This document shows positions 8,833-16,518 of a stretch of 64,000 nucleotides of DNA, in pieces. Location of the stretch: contig CALSTO010000001.1 of assembly GCA_943789295.1 (NCBI GenBank), forward strand, positions 496,001-560,000. The letters are read 5' to 3'. Position numbers and translations under genes: made by a program. The notes under the pieces are model-generated. The model did not search any database. It was given only the letters and a program-made list of their open reading frames with translations, and was not told the origin of the DNA. This DNA is from MAG-121220-bin8 sp002700465 (GTDB taxonomy: Bacteria > Bacteroidota > Bacteroidia > Flavobacteriales > Flavobacteriaceae). Positions within the stretch are counted from its first letter, which is position 1. Every line of letters begins with the position of its first letter.

Positions 8833-9615
8833 ATGGAAAATAAAGCTGTTTTATTAGAAATTATTGAAAGTACTGCAATTATAACCTTTAATAGACCGGA
8901 GAGGTATAATGCAGTGAACCATGATTTTATTGAGGGGATAAACTATGTTTTTTCTGTTATTAAAAACGACGACAATATAAGAGCTGTAGTTTTAACTGGG
9001 AATGGAAAAGGGTTTTGTGCTGGAGCAGACTTAACAACTATGGGAACTTTATCTGCTGAAGATTCAAGAGATTACATAATAGACAATTATAAACCAATTT
9101 TAAATAATTTTTTAAGTCTAAGGAAACCAATTATAGGTGCTATCAATGGCACTGCTGCTGGAGTTGGTGCGGCTTTTGCTTTAGCTTGTGATTTTAGAGT
9201 GATGAGTAATGAAAGTTCATTATTGTATGCTTTTATTAATATTGGTTTAGGACCTGATGGAGGTGCAAGTTGGTTGCTTTCAAGACAAGTAGGTTACAGT
9301 AAGGCATTAGAGATAGCTACAAGCGGTAAAAGAGTAATGGGTGAAGAGTGTTTAAAACTTGGATTAACTAATAAACTGGTTGAAAATCATCAAATATTAA
9401 GTGTTGCAAAAGATTGGGCTAAAGAATTGTCATTAAAACCTACTGTTGGAGTTGGAATAACTAAGCACGACATGATTTTTTCTTTAAATAATGATCTCTT
9501 AGATACCATTGAGTTTGAAGCTAAAGAACAAGTTGCAGCATTTCATAGTGAAGATTTAAAAGAAGGAGTCTCTGCTTTTTTGGAAAAAAGGAAAGCTAAT
9601 TTTAAAGGTAAATAA
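8833..9615 (+). CDS. Enoyl-CoA isomerase/hydratase, PaaG-like
   Basis: A 260-residue crotonase-family protein. FCAGADL at 61-67 forms the oxyanion-hole region. Neither classical hydratase glutamate is present; instead Asp142 in LGPDGGASWLL matches the catalytic Asp of PaaG-type isomerases, where the motif is PDxGGxW. This argues for a double-bond or ring isomerisation, as in phenylacetate degradation or delta3-delta2 enoyl-CoA isomerases, rather than simple hydration. No other paa genes are seen in the window, so an aromatic pathway is not supported. It lies 9 bases after the MaoC gene and 8 bases before an acyl-CoA dehydrogenase. Confidence 0.83.
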   Translation: MENKAVLLEIIESTAIITFNRPERYNAVNHDFIEGINYVFSVIKNDDNIRAVVLTGNGKGFCAGADLTTMGTLSAEDSRDYIIDNYKPILNNFLSLRKPIIGAINGTAAGVGAAFALACDFRVMSNESSLLYAFINIGLGPDGGASWLLSRQVGYSKALEIATSGKRVMGEECLKLGLTNKLVENHQILSVAKDWAKELSLKPTVGVGITKHDMIFSLNNDLLDTIEFEAKEQVAAFHSEDLKEGVSAFLEKRKANFKGK

Positions 9616-9623
9616 TAAATAAT

Positions 9624-10817
9624 ATGGAAACACAAGTTAAAGTTGATTTAACAGATTTTAGATTAGAAACAAGAAAATGGTTGGAAGAAAATTGTCCAAA
9701 GTCCATGCTAGAGCCTATAACAGATGCAAATCAATTGTATTGGGGAGGTAGAAACGGAGAATTTAGTTCTAAGGATCAAGAAATATGGTTTAATAGAATG
9801 CTTGAAAAAAAATGGATTGTTCCTTATTGGGAATCTAAATATGGAGGAGGAGGATTAAATCCAAAACAAAATAACATTTTGAATCAGGAAATGTCTAGGT
9901 TGGGATGTAGAAAGCCCCACATTAATTTTGGTATATCAATGTTAGGTCCTGCTTTATTAAAGTTTGCTTCCGAAGAACAAAAAATTTATTATTTAAATCA
10001 AATCTGCAAAGGAGAAATAAGATGGGTTCAAGGCTACAGTGAACCTAATGCTGGAAGTGATTTAGCTAATCTTCAAACTAAGGCTGAAGATAAAGGAGAT
10101 CATTTTTTAGTTACTGGATCTAAAGTATGGACATCTTATGGCGATAAAGGAGATTTTATATTTTGTTTAGTTAGAACAAGCACTGAATCAAAACACACTG
10201 GAATAAGTTTTTTACTTATTGACATGAATTCCGAGGGAATATCAACAAGACCCATAAAGTTAATAAGTGGAAAATCACCATTTGCTGAAACATTTTTTGA
10301 TTCTGTTAAAGTTCCAAAAAAGAATTTAGTTGGTACTCTTAATGATGGCTGGACTATTGCCAAGTATTTATTGACTCATGAGCGTCAAATGATAGGGGGG
10401 ATAGGCGATACAGATAAGAAAAAAACATTAAGTGAAGTCGCAATTGATTCTATTGGAGTTACTGATAAATTATTATCAAATGCATCAATTAGATCAAAGA
10501 TTGCAAATCTTGAAATGAATGAAAAAGTTTTCGAATTAACTATTCAAAGAGCTTTAGATGAACATAAAGCTGGAAATAATTCGGGTGCGGTATCTTCATT
10601 TTTTAAATACTACGGGACTGAACTTGCTATGCAGAAAGAGGAATTAAGGTTAGAGGTCAATGGATTTAGTTCAACCGAATGGACTAGTGAAGAATCTAAT
10701 AATGGTAGAGAGGCTAGATATTTCAATAGATCAAAAGGTCATTCAATTGAAGGAGGAACACACGAAGTTCAGTTAAATATAATAGCAAAAAGAGTCCTTG
10801 GACTCCCATCAAAATAA
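9624..10817 (+). CDS. Acyl-CoA dehydrogenase (catalytic-Glu subunit of a probable pair)
   Basis: A 397-residue FAD-dependent dehydrogenase that introduces the 2,3 double bond into acyl-CoA. Typical elements: QGYSEPNAGSDLA (FAD/substrate region, about 137-149), KVWTSYGD (about 168-175), and near the C-terminus the IEGGTHEVQ segment, where Glu376 takes the catalytic base position. It is followed by a second dehydrogenase after 5 bases. Together they look like an alpha/beta heteromeric enzyme of the kind known from actinobacterial steroid side-chain degradation, but homotetramers of each are equally possible from sequence alone. Confidence 0.92.
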   Translation: METQVKVDLTDFRLETRKWLEENCPKSMLEPITDANQLYWGGRNGEFSSKDQEIWFNRMLEKKWIVPYWESKYGGGGLNPKQNNILNQEMSRLGCRKPHINFGISMLGPALLKFASEEQKIYYLNQICKGEIRWVQGYSEPNAGSDLANLQTKAEDKGDHFLVTGSKVWTSYGDKGDFIFCLVRTSTESKHTGISFLLIDMNSEGISTRPIKLISGKSPFAETFFDSVKVPKKNLVGTLNDGWTIAKYLLTHERQMIGGIGDTDKKKTLSEVAIDSIGVTDKLLSNASIRSKIANLEMNEKVFELTIQRALDEHKAGNNSGAVSSFFKYYGTELAMQKEELRLEVNGFSSTEWTSEESNNGREARYFNRSKGHSIEGGTHEVQLNIIAKRVLGLPSK

Positions 10818-10822
10818 TAATT

Positions 10823-11947
10823 ATGGCACTTGTAATTAATGAAGAGCAAAAAATGCTCAAGTCTTCAGCAAAAGAACTGTTAGATTTAAAATCTCCAATT
10901 TCTCATATGAGAGAACTAAGAGATGACAATTATAATCAATTTGATGTTGATTTATGGAAAGAAATGGTTGAAATGGGATGGACGGCTTTAACAATCCCTG
11001 AGCAATATAATGGACTTAATTTTGGTTATGTTGGATTAGGTCAAGTTTTAGAAGAAATGGGGAGAAAGCTCACAGTTTCACCAATGATATCTACTGTATT
11101 AGTTTCAACAACATTAATTTCTTTGTCTAAAAATGAAGTTTTAAAAAGAAAACTTTTTGATGAAATAATGAATGGAAAAAAGCTATGTTCACTGGCTCAT
11201 GAAGAAAGTTCTCACCACAACCCAAATATTAACTCATCTATTGTTTCAAAAAACGATGAGAAGTTTATTTTGAATGGAAAAAAGAGGTTTGTTATTGATG
11301 GATCAATTTCAGATTACTTAATTATTTCAGCTAATAATGAATCCTCTGGTACATTAGAGTTAATCATTTTAGATTCTAAATCAAAAGGGATTACTTTCAA
11401 TAACAAAGTTCATATGGACTCTAAAAATTACTCTGATATTTCATTTAATAATGTCGAGTTTTCTAATAATGATTTTTTATCATCCAATGATGATGGTCAA
11501 AAACTTTTAAGTAAAACTATTGATATAGCTTGTATCGGATTGGCAGCTGAAATGTTAGGTAATATTCAACAAGCATTTGAAATGACAATGGAATATTTGA
11601 AGGAGAGAGAACAATTTGGAGTAAAAATTGGTTCTTTTCAATCTTTACAACACAGATCAGCAATAATGTTTGGAGAAATTGAATTGTGTAAATCTATTGT
11701 TTTAAAAGCACTTCAAGCTATTGATTCCGACGATGAAAATTTACCTGAACTTGCAAGTTTAGCCAAATCAAAGTTAGGATTAACATCAAAATTAGTTACT
11801 AATGAAGCTGTACAAATGCATGGTGGAATAGGAATGACAGATGATTCTGATATTGGTTTTTTTCTCAAGAAGACTAGAGTTACACAAAGAATTTTTGGAG
11901 ATTCAAATTATCACCTAGATAGATTAGCAAAAATAAATAATTATTAA
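10823..11947 (+). CDS. Acyl-CoA dehydrogenase-like protein lacking the catalytic Glu
   Basis: A 374-residue acyl-CoA dehydrogenase-fold protein. The C-terminal substrate/FAD region QMHGGIGMTDDSDIG is intact, but the segment where the catalytic Glu normally lies reads RIFGDSNYH, with no Glu. Such subunits are known as the partner chain in heteromeric acyl-CoA dehydrogenases. It is the last gene of the run: its TAA at 11945-11947 is separated by one base from the stop of the convergent DUF1338 gene. It starts in the leader ATAATTATG, 5 bases after the preceding gene. Partnership with that gene is inference from adjacency and from the missing base. Confidence 0.88.
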   Translation: MALVINEEQKMLKSSAKELLDLKSPISHMRELRDDNYNQFDVDLWKEMVEMGWTALTIPEQYNGLNFGYVGLGQVLEEMGRKLTVSPMISTVLVSTTLISLSKNEVLKRKLFDEIMNGKKLCSLAHEESSHHNPNINSSIVSKNDEKFILNGKKRFVIDGSISDYLIISANNESSGTLELIILDSKSKGITFNNKVHMDSKNYSDISFNNVEFSNNDFLSSNDDGQKLLSKTIDIACIGLAAEMLGNIQQAFEMTMEYLKEREQFGVKIGSFQSLQHRSAIMFGEIELCKSIVLKALQAIDSDDENLPELASLAKSKLGLTSKLVTNEAVQMHGGIGMTDDSDIGFFLKKTRVTQRIFGDSNYHLDRLAKINNY

Positions 11948-11948
11948 A

Positions 11949-12851
11949 TTATTTATTTACTTGTTTTTGGTAGGTGCTTTCAAATATTTTGTCAGCATTT
12001 GAAGTTTCAAACCCATCTCTTCTGTGAGAAGAATTAATTTTATTAGGTTCTAATTCTTTGAACTTTGGTAATATTTTTCTTTCAGCAAATTCTACGTAGC
12101 TCCCTGAGATTAATGATTTACCTTCCTTAAAGTTAGCATTGATTTTATTAGCTACTGAACTACTTTGAAGAAGTAACCCATCTTTACTTTTTTTAATTAT
12201 CCCGCCTGAATCATTAAGTTTTATTCCAATACTAATTAGAAATTTATTAAAATTTTCTAATGAATTGTAACTCTTTTCGAGTTCATGAACACTTATTGTG
12301 TAATGATTTAAATAATACCTATTGTAAATTACCCAAGATCCGTATTCAGTTTCTTTCAATAATTGATTATAATGGTTTAATGTGGGTAGACTCCATAAAG
12401 GTTTACTTAAGAAATCTATAATTTCATTAGCATTATTTAGATTGATTGAATCAACGGGATCTTTTTTTACCTGATTTGTATACTGTTGAATAATTTTTTG
12501 TGCATTTTTTGATAACTCATTTACTTTTAGCTCACTTATAAAAATTCTCGGCATATTTTTTTCATGATGAGAATACCAGAACGCGTTAAGTTTTTTTTGT
12601 TCAAAGGAATAAAAGTCTCTTTTTTTATATCCGTGATTTAGAAATATTTTTTCAAATGAATTAATACCAAGATTATCAACTCCCATAGTTCGAAAAGCAA
12701 TGTGATCATTTATTATTTCAGACTGATCAGAAACAATATTATTTGAAACCATTGCTTTAGTAATTTTTTTAACATCAGGAACTCTTAACGAATAAGTGTT
12801 AAATAATGACTCTAAAACTATATTTATTGTTTTCTTTTCTTTGAACTTCAT
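11949..12851 (-). CDS. DUF1338 family protein, probable 2-oxoadipate dioxygenase/decarboxylase
   Basis: A 300-residue VOC-like metalloenzyme. The family includes HglS of Pseudomonas putida, which converts 2-oxoadipate plus O2 to D-2-hydroxyglutarate in lysine degradation. The signature NDHIAFRT gives His50 and Arg54 with the family's 4-residue spacing; a later His (LNHYTISVHEL, about 182-192) and a Glu in SGSYVEFAERK near 250-258 match the remaining metal ligands. It lies 9 bases downstream of a lysine 6-dehydrogenase/saccharopine dehydrogenase-like gene, which supports a joint role in lysine catabolism. The family call is firm; the reaction is inherited from characterised members. Confidence 0.82.
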   Translation of the reverse strand: MKFKEKKTINIVLESLFNTYSLRVPDVKKITKAMVSNNIVSDQSEIINDHIAFRTMGVDNLGINSFEKIFLNHGYKKRDFYSFEQKKLNAFWYSHHEKNMPRIFISELKVNELSKNAQKIIQQYTNQVKKDPVDSINLNNANEIIDFLSKPLWSLPTLNHYNQLLKETEYGSWVIYNRYYLNHYTISVHELEKSYNSLENFNKFLISIGIKLNDSGGIIKKSKDGLLLQSSSVANKINANFKEGKSLISGSYVEFAERKILPKFKELEPNKINSSHRRDGFETSNADKIFESTYQKQVNK

Positions 12852-12860
12852 TATCTAAAG

Positions 12861-13922
12861 TTAATCTAAAAATAATTTCCCAGAATCTGTTTCTAAAAAC
12901 TTTTCAAAAGAGATTTCTTCTTGTTTAATAAACCCTTTTTGTTTTAATGAACCTTTATTAACCATTTCAATTACTGAAACTAATGAAGCAGCAGTTGTCC
13001 AAGAAATGGCTCTCCATTTATGACCTTGAATTTCAATAGGATAAAATGCTTTAAAATATTCACTTCTTGAAATCTTTTTGTTTTTCCAGCCTTCAACTAC
13101 AGCATAAACATAAACTACATCTTCTTTTACAGGTGGCTTTGCATTACTAAGTATTTTTTCTAGCTGACTTTTATCGTTTTTTAATATTAGTTCATACATT
13201 AAAAACCTCATTAGTTTTCCGTGACCAGGATACCTTATGGTTTTATAATTTAGAGTATCAACTTTCCCCTCATAAGTATCACACATTGTTCCTAAACCAC
13301 CAGATGTTGCAAAAGCCTCAAATTCTTGTCCTTCAATGTTTATATATTCAAATCCATCAAGGGAGGGAACCATTTTTTTTACTCCATTTTGAATAACTTG
13401 AGCGTCGTTAATATATTCATTAATAACCCCCTCAGGGGACCAAGTGAACGAGTAGGCTAACTGTCCGTTTGGGTATCTTGGAAGAGCACCAACTCTAAGT
13501 TCAATATCTCTTAGTTTATCAAACTCACATGCTAAATTATTGCCAATTATCCCAATTAGTCCTGGAGCAAGTCCACACTGAGGCGCCATAACTTTAGTAG
13601 TGTTTTTGCTTAATTCTTTTATGTAATTTGTTGTTTCTATATCTTCGGTGAGATCAAAATAGTTCATATTTAATTTACTTGACATTTTAGCTATTTTCTT
13701 ATTTAAGAAAAAAGGTAATGCTGATACAACTGTATCATTTTTTTTAAATATTTTCTCAAGTTCTTTTTCATTTGTTACATCACACTCTAGCACTTTAAAT
13801 GGTAATTTAAAATCATAGTGTGGTTTTTTTTGATCAATACCAGTTACATTAAATTTATTACTCAAAAGAACACCAACTAGTGTCCCTACTTTACCCAAAC
13901 CTAGCACTATAATATCTTTCAT
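12861..13922 (-). CDS. Lysine 6-dehydrogenase / saccharopine dehydrogenase-family oxidoreductase
   Basis: About 353 residues. An N-terminal Rossmann motif LGLGKVG precedes the catalytic/dimerisation part with PQCGLAPGLIG (about 114-124), the WSPEGVINEY segment and TIRYPGHGKLMRF. This layout is that of Lys6DH and short saccharopine dehydrogenases, which produce 2-aminoadipate 6-semialdehyde. I place the start at the ATG at 13922; an in-frame TTG three codons upstream (13931) would add only MLY and is less likely. The neighbouring DUF1338 gene encodes a later step of the same route; the intervening semialdehyde dehydrogenase and aminotransferase are not in the window. Choice between lysine and saccharopine as substrate is open. 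Confidence 0.83.
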   Translation of the reverse strand: MKDIIVLGLGKVGTLVGVLLSNKFNVTGIDQKKPHYDFKLPFKVLECDVTNEKELEKIFKKNDTVVSALPFFLNKKIAKMSSKLNMNYFDLTEDIETTNYIKELSKNTTKVMAPQCGLAPGLIGIIGNNLACEFDKLRDIELRVGALPRYPNGQLAYSFTWSPEGVINEYINDAQVIQNGVKKMVPSLDGFEYINIEGQEFEAFATSGGLGTMCDTYEGKVDTLNYKTIRYPGHGKLMRFLMYELILKNDKSQLEKILSNAKPPVKEDVVYVYAVVEGWKNKKISRSEYFKAFYPIEIQGHKWRAISWTTAASLVSVIEMVNKGSLKQKGFIKQEEISFEKFLETDSGKLFLD

Positions 13923-13924
13923 AT

Positions 13925-13961
13925 ATAACAATAATTAAATATTTTGTTATAAATATAACAA
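13925..13961. promoter_or_regulatory. Three ATAACAA/TTGTTAT half-sites, candidate operator
   Basis: ATAACAA at 13925-13931, its reverse complement TTGTTAT at 13944-13950, and a third ATAACAA at 13955-13961. The last two form an 18-bp palindrome with a 4-base spacer; the two direct copies are exactly 30 bases apart, about three helical turns. The cluster lies between the lysine dehydrogenase-like gene and the divergent 77-residue gene. Confidence 0.42.
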
Positions 13962-13992
13962 TTTAAAGTCATAAATTTCTACTTTTATTTTC

Positions 13993-14226
13993 ATGAATTT
14001 AATAAAGTTAATTTGGGATTTTAGAGGTCCTGTTTCAAAAAAAACTGCTCATCATTTTCATTCTCATCTCAAAGAATTTCTTGCTTTAGAAAAAATGTAT
14101 GAATATAAAACCGGTTTAGAGGAAAATAGTGATCATCACTCAATAGTGTTTGTTATAACTAATTCTGAAGATTTAGATTTTTTTAAAAAAAAACTTAAGC
14201 CAAATAGAGGGCAAAAAGTATCTTAA
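13993..14226 (+). CDS. Small conserved-looking protein of unknown function (77 aa)
   Basis: I do not recognise a named family. The protein is soluble, with no signal peptide or membrane segment, begins MNLIKLIWDFRGP, and is rich in His in the first half (HHFHSHLKEF at about 20-29, DHHS at 47-50). The C-terminus is basic (KKKLKPNRGQK). Codon use matches the neighbours. It is divergent from the lysine-catabolic pair across a 70-base region carrying an operator-like repeat, and 55 bases upstream of the SCCPDH-like gene. The layout makes a real gene likely. The His-rich patch could bind metal, but that is a guess. Confidence 0.6.
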   Translation: MNLIKLIWDFRGPVSKKTAHHFHSHLKEFLALEKMYEYKTGLEENSDHHSIVFVITNSEDLDFFKKKLKPNRGQKVS

Positions 14227-14281
14227 TTTACTTCACTCTATCATTTTATATTTACTAACTTGTTTAAATAAATTTATAATT

Positions 14282-15499
14282 ATGAACATGGAAAGAGAAT
14301 TTGATGTTATTATATGGGGAGGCACAGGATTTACAGGATCACTTGTTGTGGAGTATATTTATAATAACTATAAAAATAAAAGTCTTAAATGGGCAATTGC
14401 TGGTAGAAGTATTGAAAAATTAAATAAAATTCGATTAAAGTTTGCTGATGATTCAATTCCTGTTATTTCTGCCAATAGCGATGATTTAGCTAGTCTTCAA
14501 TCAATGGTTAAAAGAACTAAGGTTGTTTGCACTACAGTTGGACCATATGCTCTGTATGGATCAAATTTGGTTAAAGCATGTGTAGAAAGTAAAACACATT
14601 ATTGTGATTTGGCTGGAGAGGTTCAGTGGATTAGAAAAATGATCGACCAGTATCATAAAAAAGCTAAATCTAATAATGTCAAAATTGTTAACTGTTGTGG
14701 ATTTGATTCAATTCCCTCTGATATGGGTGTCTATTTTATTTACAAAGATGCTCTGAAATTAAACAAAACCATAAGTAAAATTGAGATGAGGGTTGCAGGT
14801 GCAAAAGGTGGTATTAGTGGTGGTACTTATGAAAGTTTGAGTAATGTGAATAAAGAAGCTCTTAAAGACAATGAAATTTTTAAAACAGTGATTAGCCCTT
14901 ATGGACTAAACCCCATAGGAGAACAAAGCGGGCCTGATAAATATGACCTTAGAAAGGTAAAATTTGATAAGACATCAAAAAATTGGATTGGTCCATTTAT
15001 AATGGCTGCTATAAATACTAAGATAGTTAGAAGAAGTAATGCTTTAAGTGGATATTTGTATGGAAAAGATTTTGAATATGATGAGGCTACTCTTGGTGGC
15101 AAAGGATTTAATGGAAGAGTAAAAAGTGTTTTAATGTCAATACCATTAGCAATTGTTATGCTTGCAAAACCTGGATCAATTATAAAGAAGATTGTTGATA
15201 AAATATTACCAAGTGCTGGTGAAGGACCCTCAAAAAAAGATCGTGAAAATGGATATTTTAATTTGAGATTCTACGTTACTTATAAAGATGGATCCAATTC
15301 CATAGCTAAAGTTACTGGAGATAGGGACCCAGGGTATGGTTCAACATCAAAAATGCTAAGTGAATCTGCCATATGCTTGGCTATGGATAATTTGGATAGC
15401 CTTGATGGTGTTATTACACCTTCAACAGCAATGGGAGATAATTTACTGGAGAGGTTAGAAAATAAATCAGGATTAACTTTTAATATTAAACATTTATGA
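14282..15499 (+). CDS. Saccharopine dehydrogenase-like NAD(P)-binding oxidoreductase (SCCPDH / trans-acting enoyl reductase family)
   Basis: A 405-residue protein with the N-terminal Rossmann motif GGTGFTGSLV (about 13-22) followed by AIAGRS, then the conserved segment NCCGFDSIPSD (about 138-148). This is the pattern of human SCCPDH and of mycobacterial trans-acting enoyl reductases, not of true saccharopine dehydrogenases. Function in Bacteroidota is unknown; reduction of a lipid-linked or polyketide-type enoyl intermediate is the known activity of some relatives. Start is the ATG at 14282 in the leader ATAATTATG; another in-frame ATG follows two codons later. Its stop overlaps the next gene by 4 bases, implying coupling. 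Confidence 0.82.
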   Translation: MNMEREFDVIIWGGTGFTGSLVVEYIYNNYKNKSLKWAIAGRSIEKLNKIRLKFADDSIPVISANSDDLASLQSMVKRTKVVCTTVGPYALYGSNLVKACVESKTHYCDLAGEVQWIRKMIDQYHKKAKSNNVKIVNCCGFDSIPSDMGVYFIYKDALKLNKTISKIEMRVAGAKGGISGGTYESLSNVNKEALKDNEIFKTVISPYGLNPIGEQSGPDKYDLRKVKFDKTSKNWIGPFIMAAINTKIVRRSNALSGYLYGKDFEYDEATLGGKGFNGRVKSVLMSIPLAIVMLAKPGSIIKKIVDKILPSAGEGPSKKDRENGYFNLRFYVTYKDGSNSIAKVTGDRDPGYGSTSKMLSESAICLAMDNLDSLDGVITPSTAMGDNLLERLENKSGLTFNIKHL

Positions 15500-16305
15500 A
15501 AGATGTTAAATCAACCTTTACTAGTTTAGTTGTTCTCTTAATAATATTTTGTTTTATAATTATTTATAATAATTCAGAACAAGTTGATGATATTAAAGAA
15601 ATAAATGATTGGGAAACTATTTTTAATGGTGAAGATTTTGATGGATGGGAAATTAAAATTAGAGGAGAAGAGTTAGGTAATAATTTTAAAAACACATTTA
15701 AGGTTAATGATGGTTCATTGAAAGTTTCATATGAAAATTATGAAAATTTTGATGATAGATTTGGTCATATATTTTATACGAAATCTAAGTTCAAAAATTA
15801 CCACCTTAAATTAGAATATAAATTTAGTGGAGAACATTTGAAAGGTGCTCCAGGATGGTCAATTAAAAATAGTGGTATAATGCTACATTCTCAGCATCCA
15901 TCTACCATGCTTTTAGATCAAGATTTTCCTGTTAGTTCAGAGGTCCAGCTTTTAGGAGGATTGGGAACCGAGGAAAGATCAACAGCAAATATGTGTTCAC
16001 CTGGAATCGATGTTGATATTAACTCTGAAAAAGCAAAATACCACTGTGTAAATTCTACTTCCAACACGTATCATAATGACGATTGGGTTAAAGTTGAAGT
16101 AATTGTTAAATCCAATAATATTGTTCATCATATTGTTGAAAGTGATACAGTGATTTCTTATTCTAATTTAAGAGTAGGAGGTGATAAAATTCCTGAAAAT
16201 TATTTAAGCAGATTGAGTGAACCTCTTGTAGATGGTTATATTTCACTTCAATCAGAAGGACATCCTGTTGAATTTAAAAATATAAAAATCAAAAACTTGG
16301 ATTAG
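15496..16305 (+). CDS. DUF1080 (3-keto-disaccharide hydrolase domain) protein, exported
   Basis: 269 residues. A single hydrophobic N-terminal segment (about residues 8-26) acts as signal anchor or signal peptide, and a beta-jelly-roll DUF1080 domain follows from about residue 38 (TIFNGEDFDGWEI) to the end (GHPVEFKNIKIKNL). The domain resembles concanavalin-like glycan-binding/hydrolysing proteins and is abundant in Bacteroidota and Planctomycetes; some members cleave 3-keto-disaccharides. It overlaps the preceding reductase by ATGA. A periplasmic role is probable, the substrate unknown. Confidence 0.82.
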   Translation: MKDVKSTFTSLVVLLIIFCFIIIYNNSEQVDDIKEINDWETIFNGEDFDGWEIKIRGEELGNNFKNTFKVNDGSLKVSYENYENFDDRFGHIFYTKSKFKNYHLKLEYKFSGEHLKGAPGWSIKNSGIMLHSQHPSTMLLDQDFPVSSEVQLLGGLGTEERSTANMCSPGIDVDINSEKAKYHCVNSTSNTYHNDDWVKVEVIVKSNNIVHHIVESDTVISYSNLRVGGDKIPENYLSRLSEPLVDGYISLQSEGHPVEFKNIKIKNLD

Positions 16306-16341
16306 AACTGACAATGTAGTTTAGATAGTAGTTTATAAACT

Positions 16342-16374
16342 AAAAAAAGGGAACAACCGACAAAAGTTATTCCC
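16342..16374 (-). terminator. Intrinsic terminator downstream of tRNA-Arg
   Basis: On the minus strand GGGAATAAC pairs with GTTGTTCCC (one G-U pair, 8-base loop) and is followed by seven U. It begins 6 bases after the tRNA 3' end, so it should terminate that transcript. Confidence 0.75.
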
Positions 16375-16380
16375 TTCTTG

Positions 16381-16454
16381 TGACCTCGCTAGGATTCAAA
16401 CCTAGAACCTCTTGAGCCGTAATCAAGTGCACTATTCAGTTATGCTACGAGGCC
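16381..16454 (-). tRNA. tRNA-Arg (anticodon ACG)
   Basis: 74 bases fold as a standard cloverleaf. The acceptor stem GGCCTCG/CGAGGTC has one G-U pair and discriminator A. The anticodon stem CTTGA/TCAAG encloses the loop TTACGGC, giving anticodon ACG. The T-arm reads AGGTTCTAGGTTTGAATCCTAGC with the TTCGAAT-like loop. The 3' CCA is not encoded and must be added enzymatically. Confidence 0.95.
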
Positions 16455-16518
16455 TTTTTTATTAGAAATGCGAATTTAGCATTATTTTTGTAATATTATT
16501 CTTGAATTATTTTAATAT

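Noticed and set aside
13923..13931. Upstream TTG start of the lysine dehydrogenase-like gene
   Set aside because: It would add only MLY ahead of an ATG placed right before the Rossmann motif.
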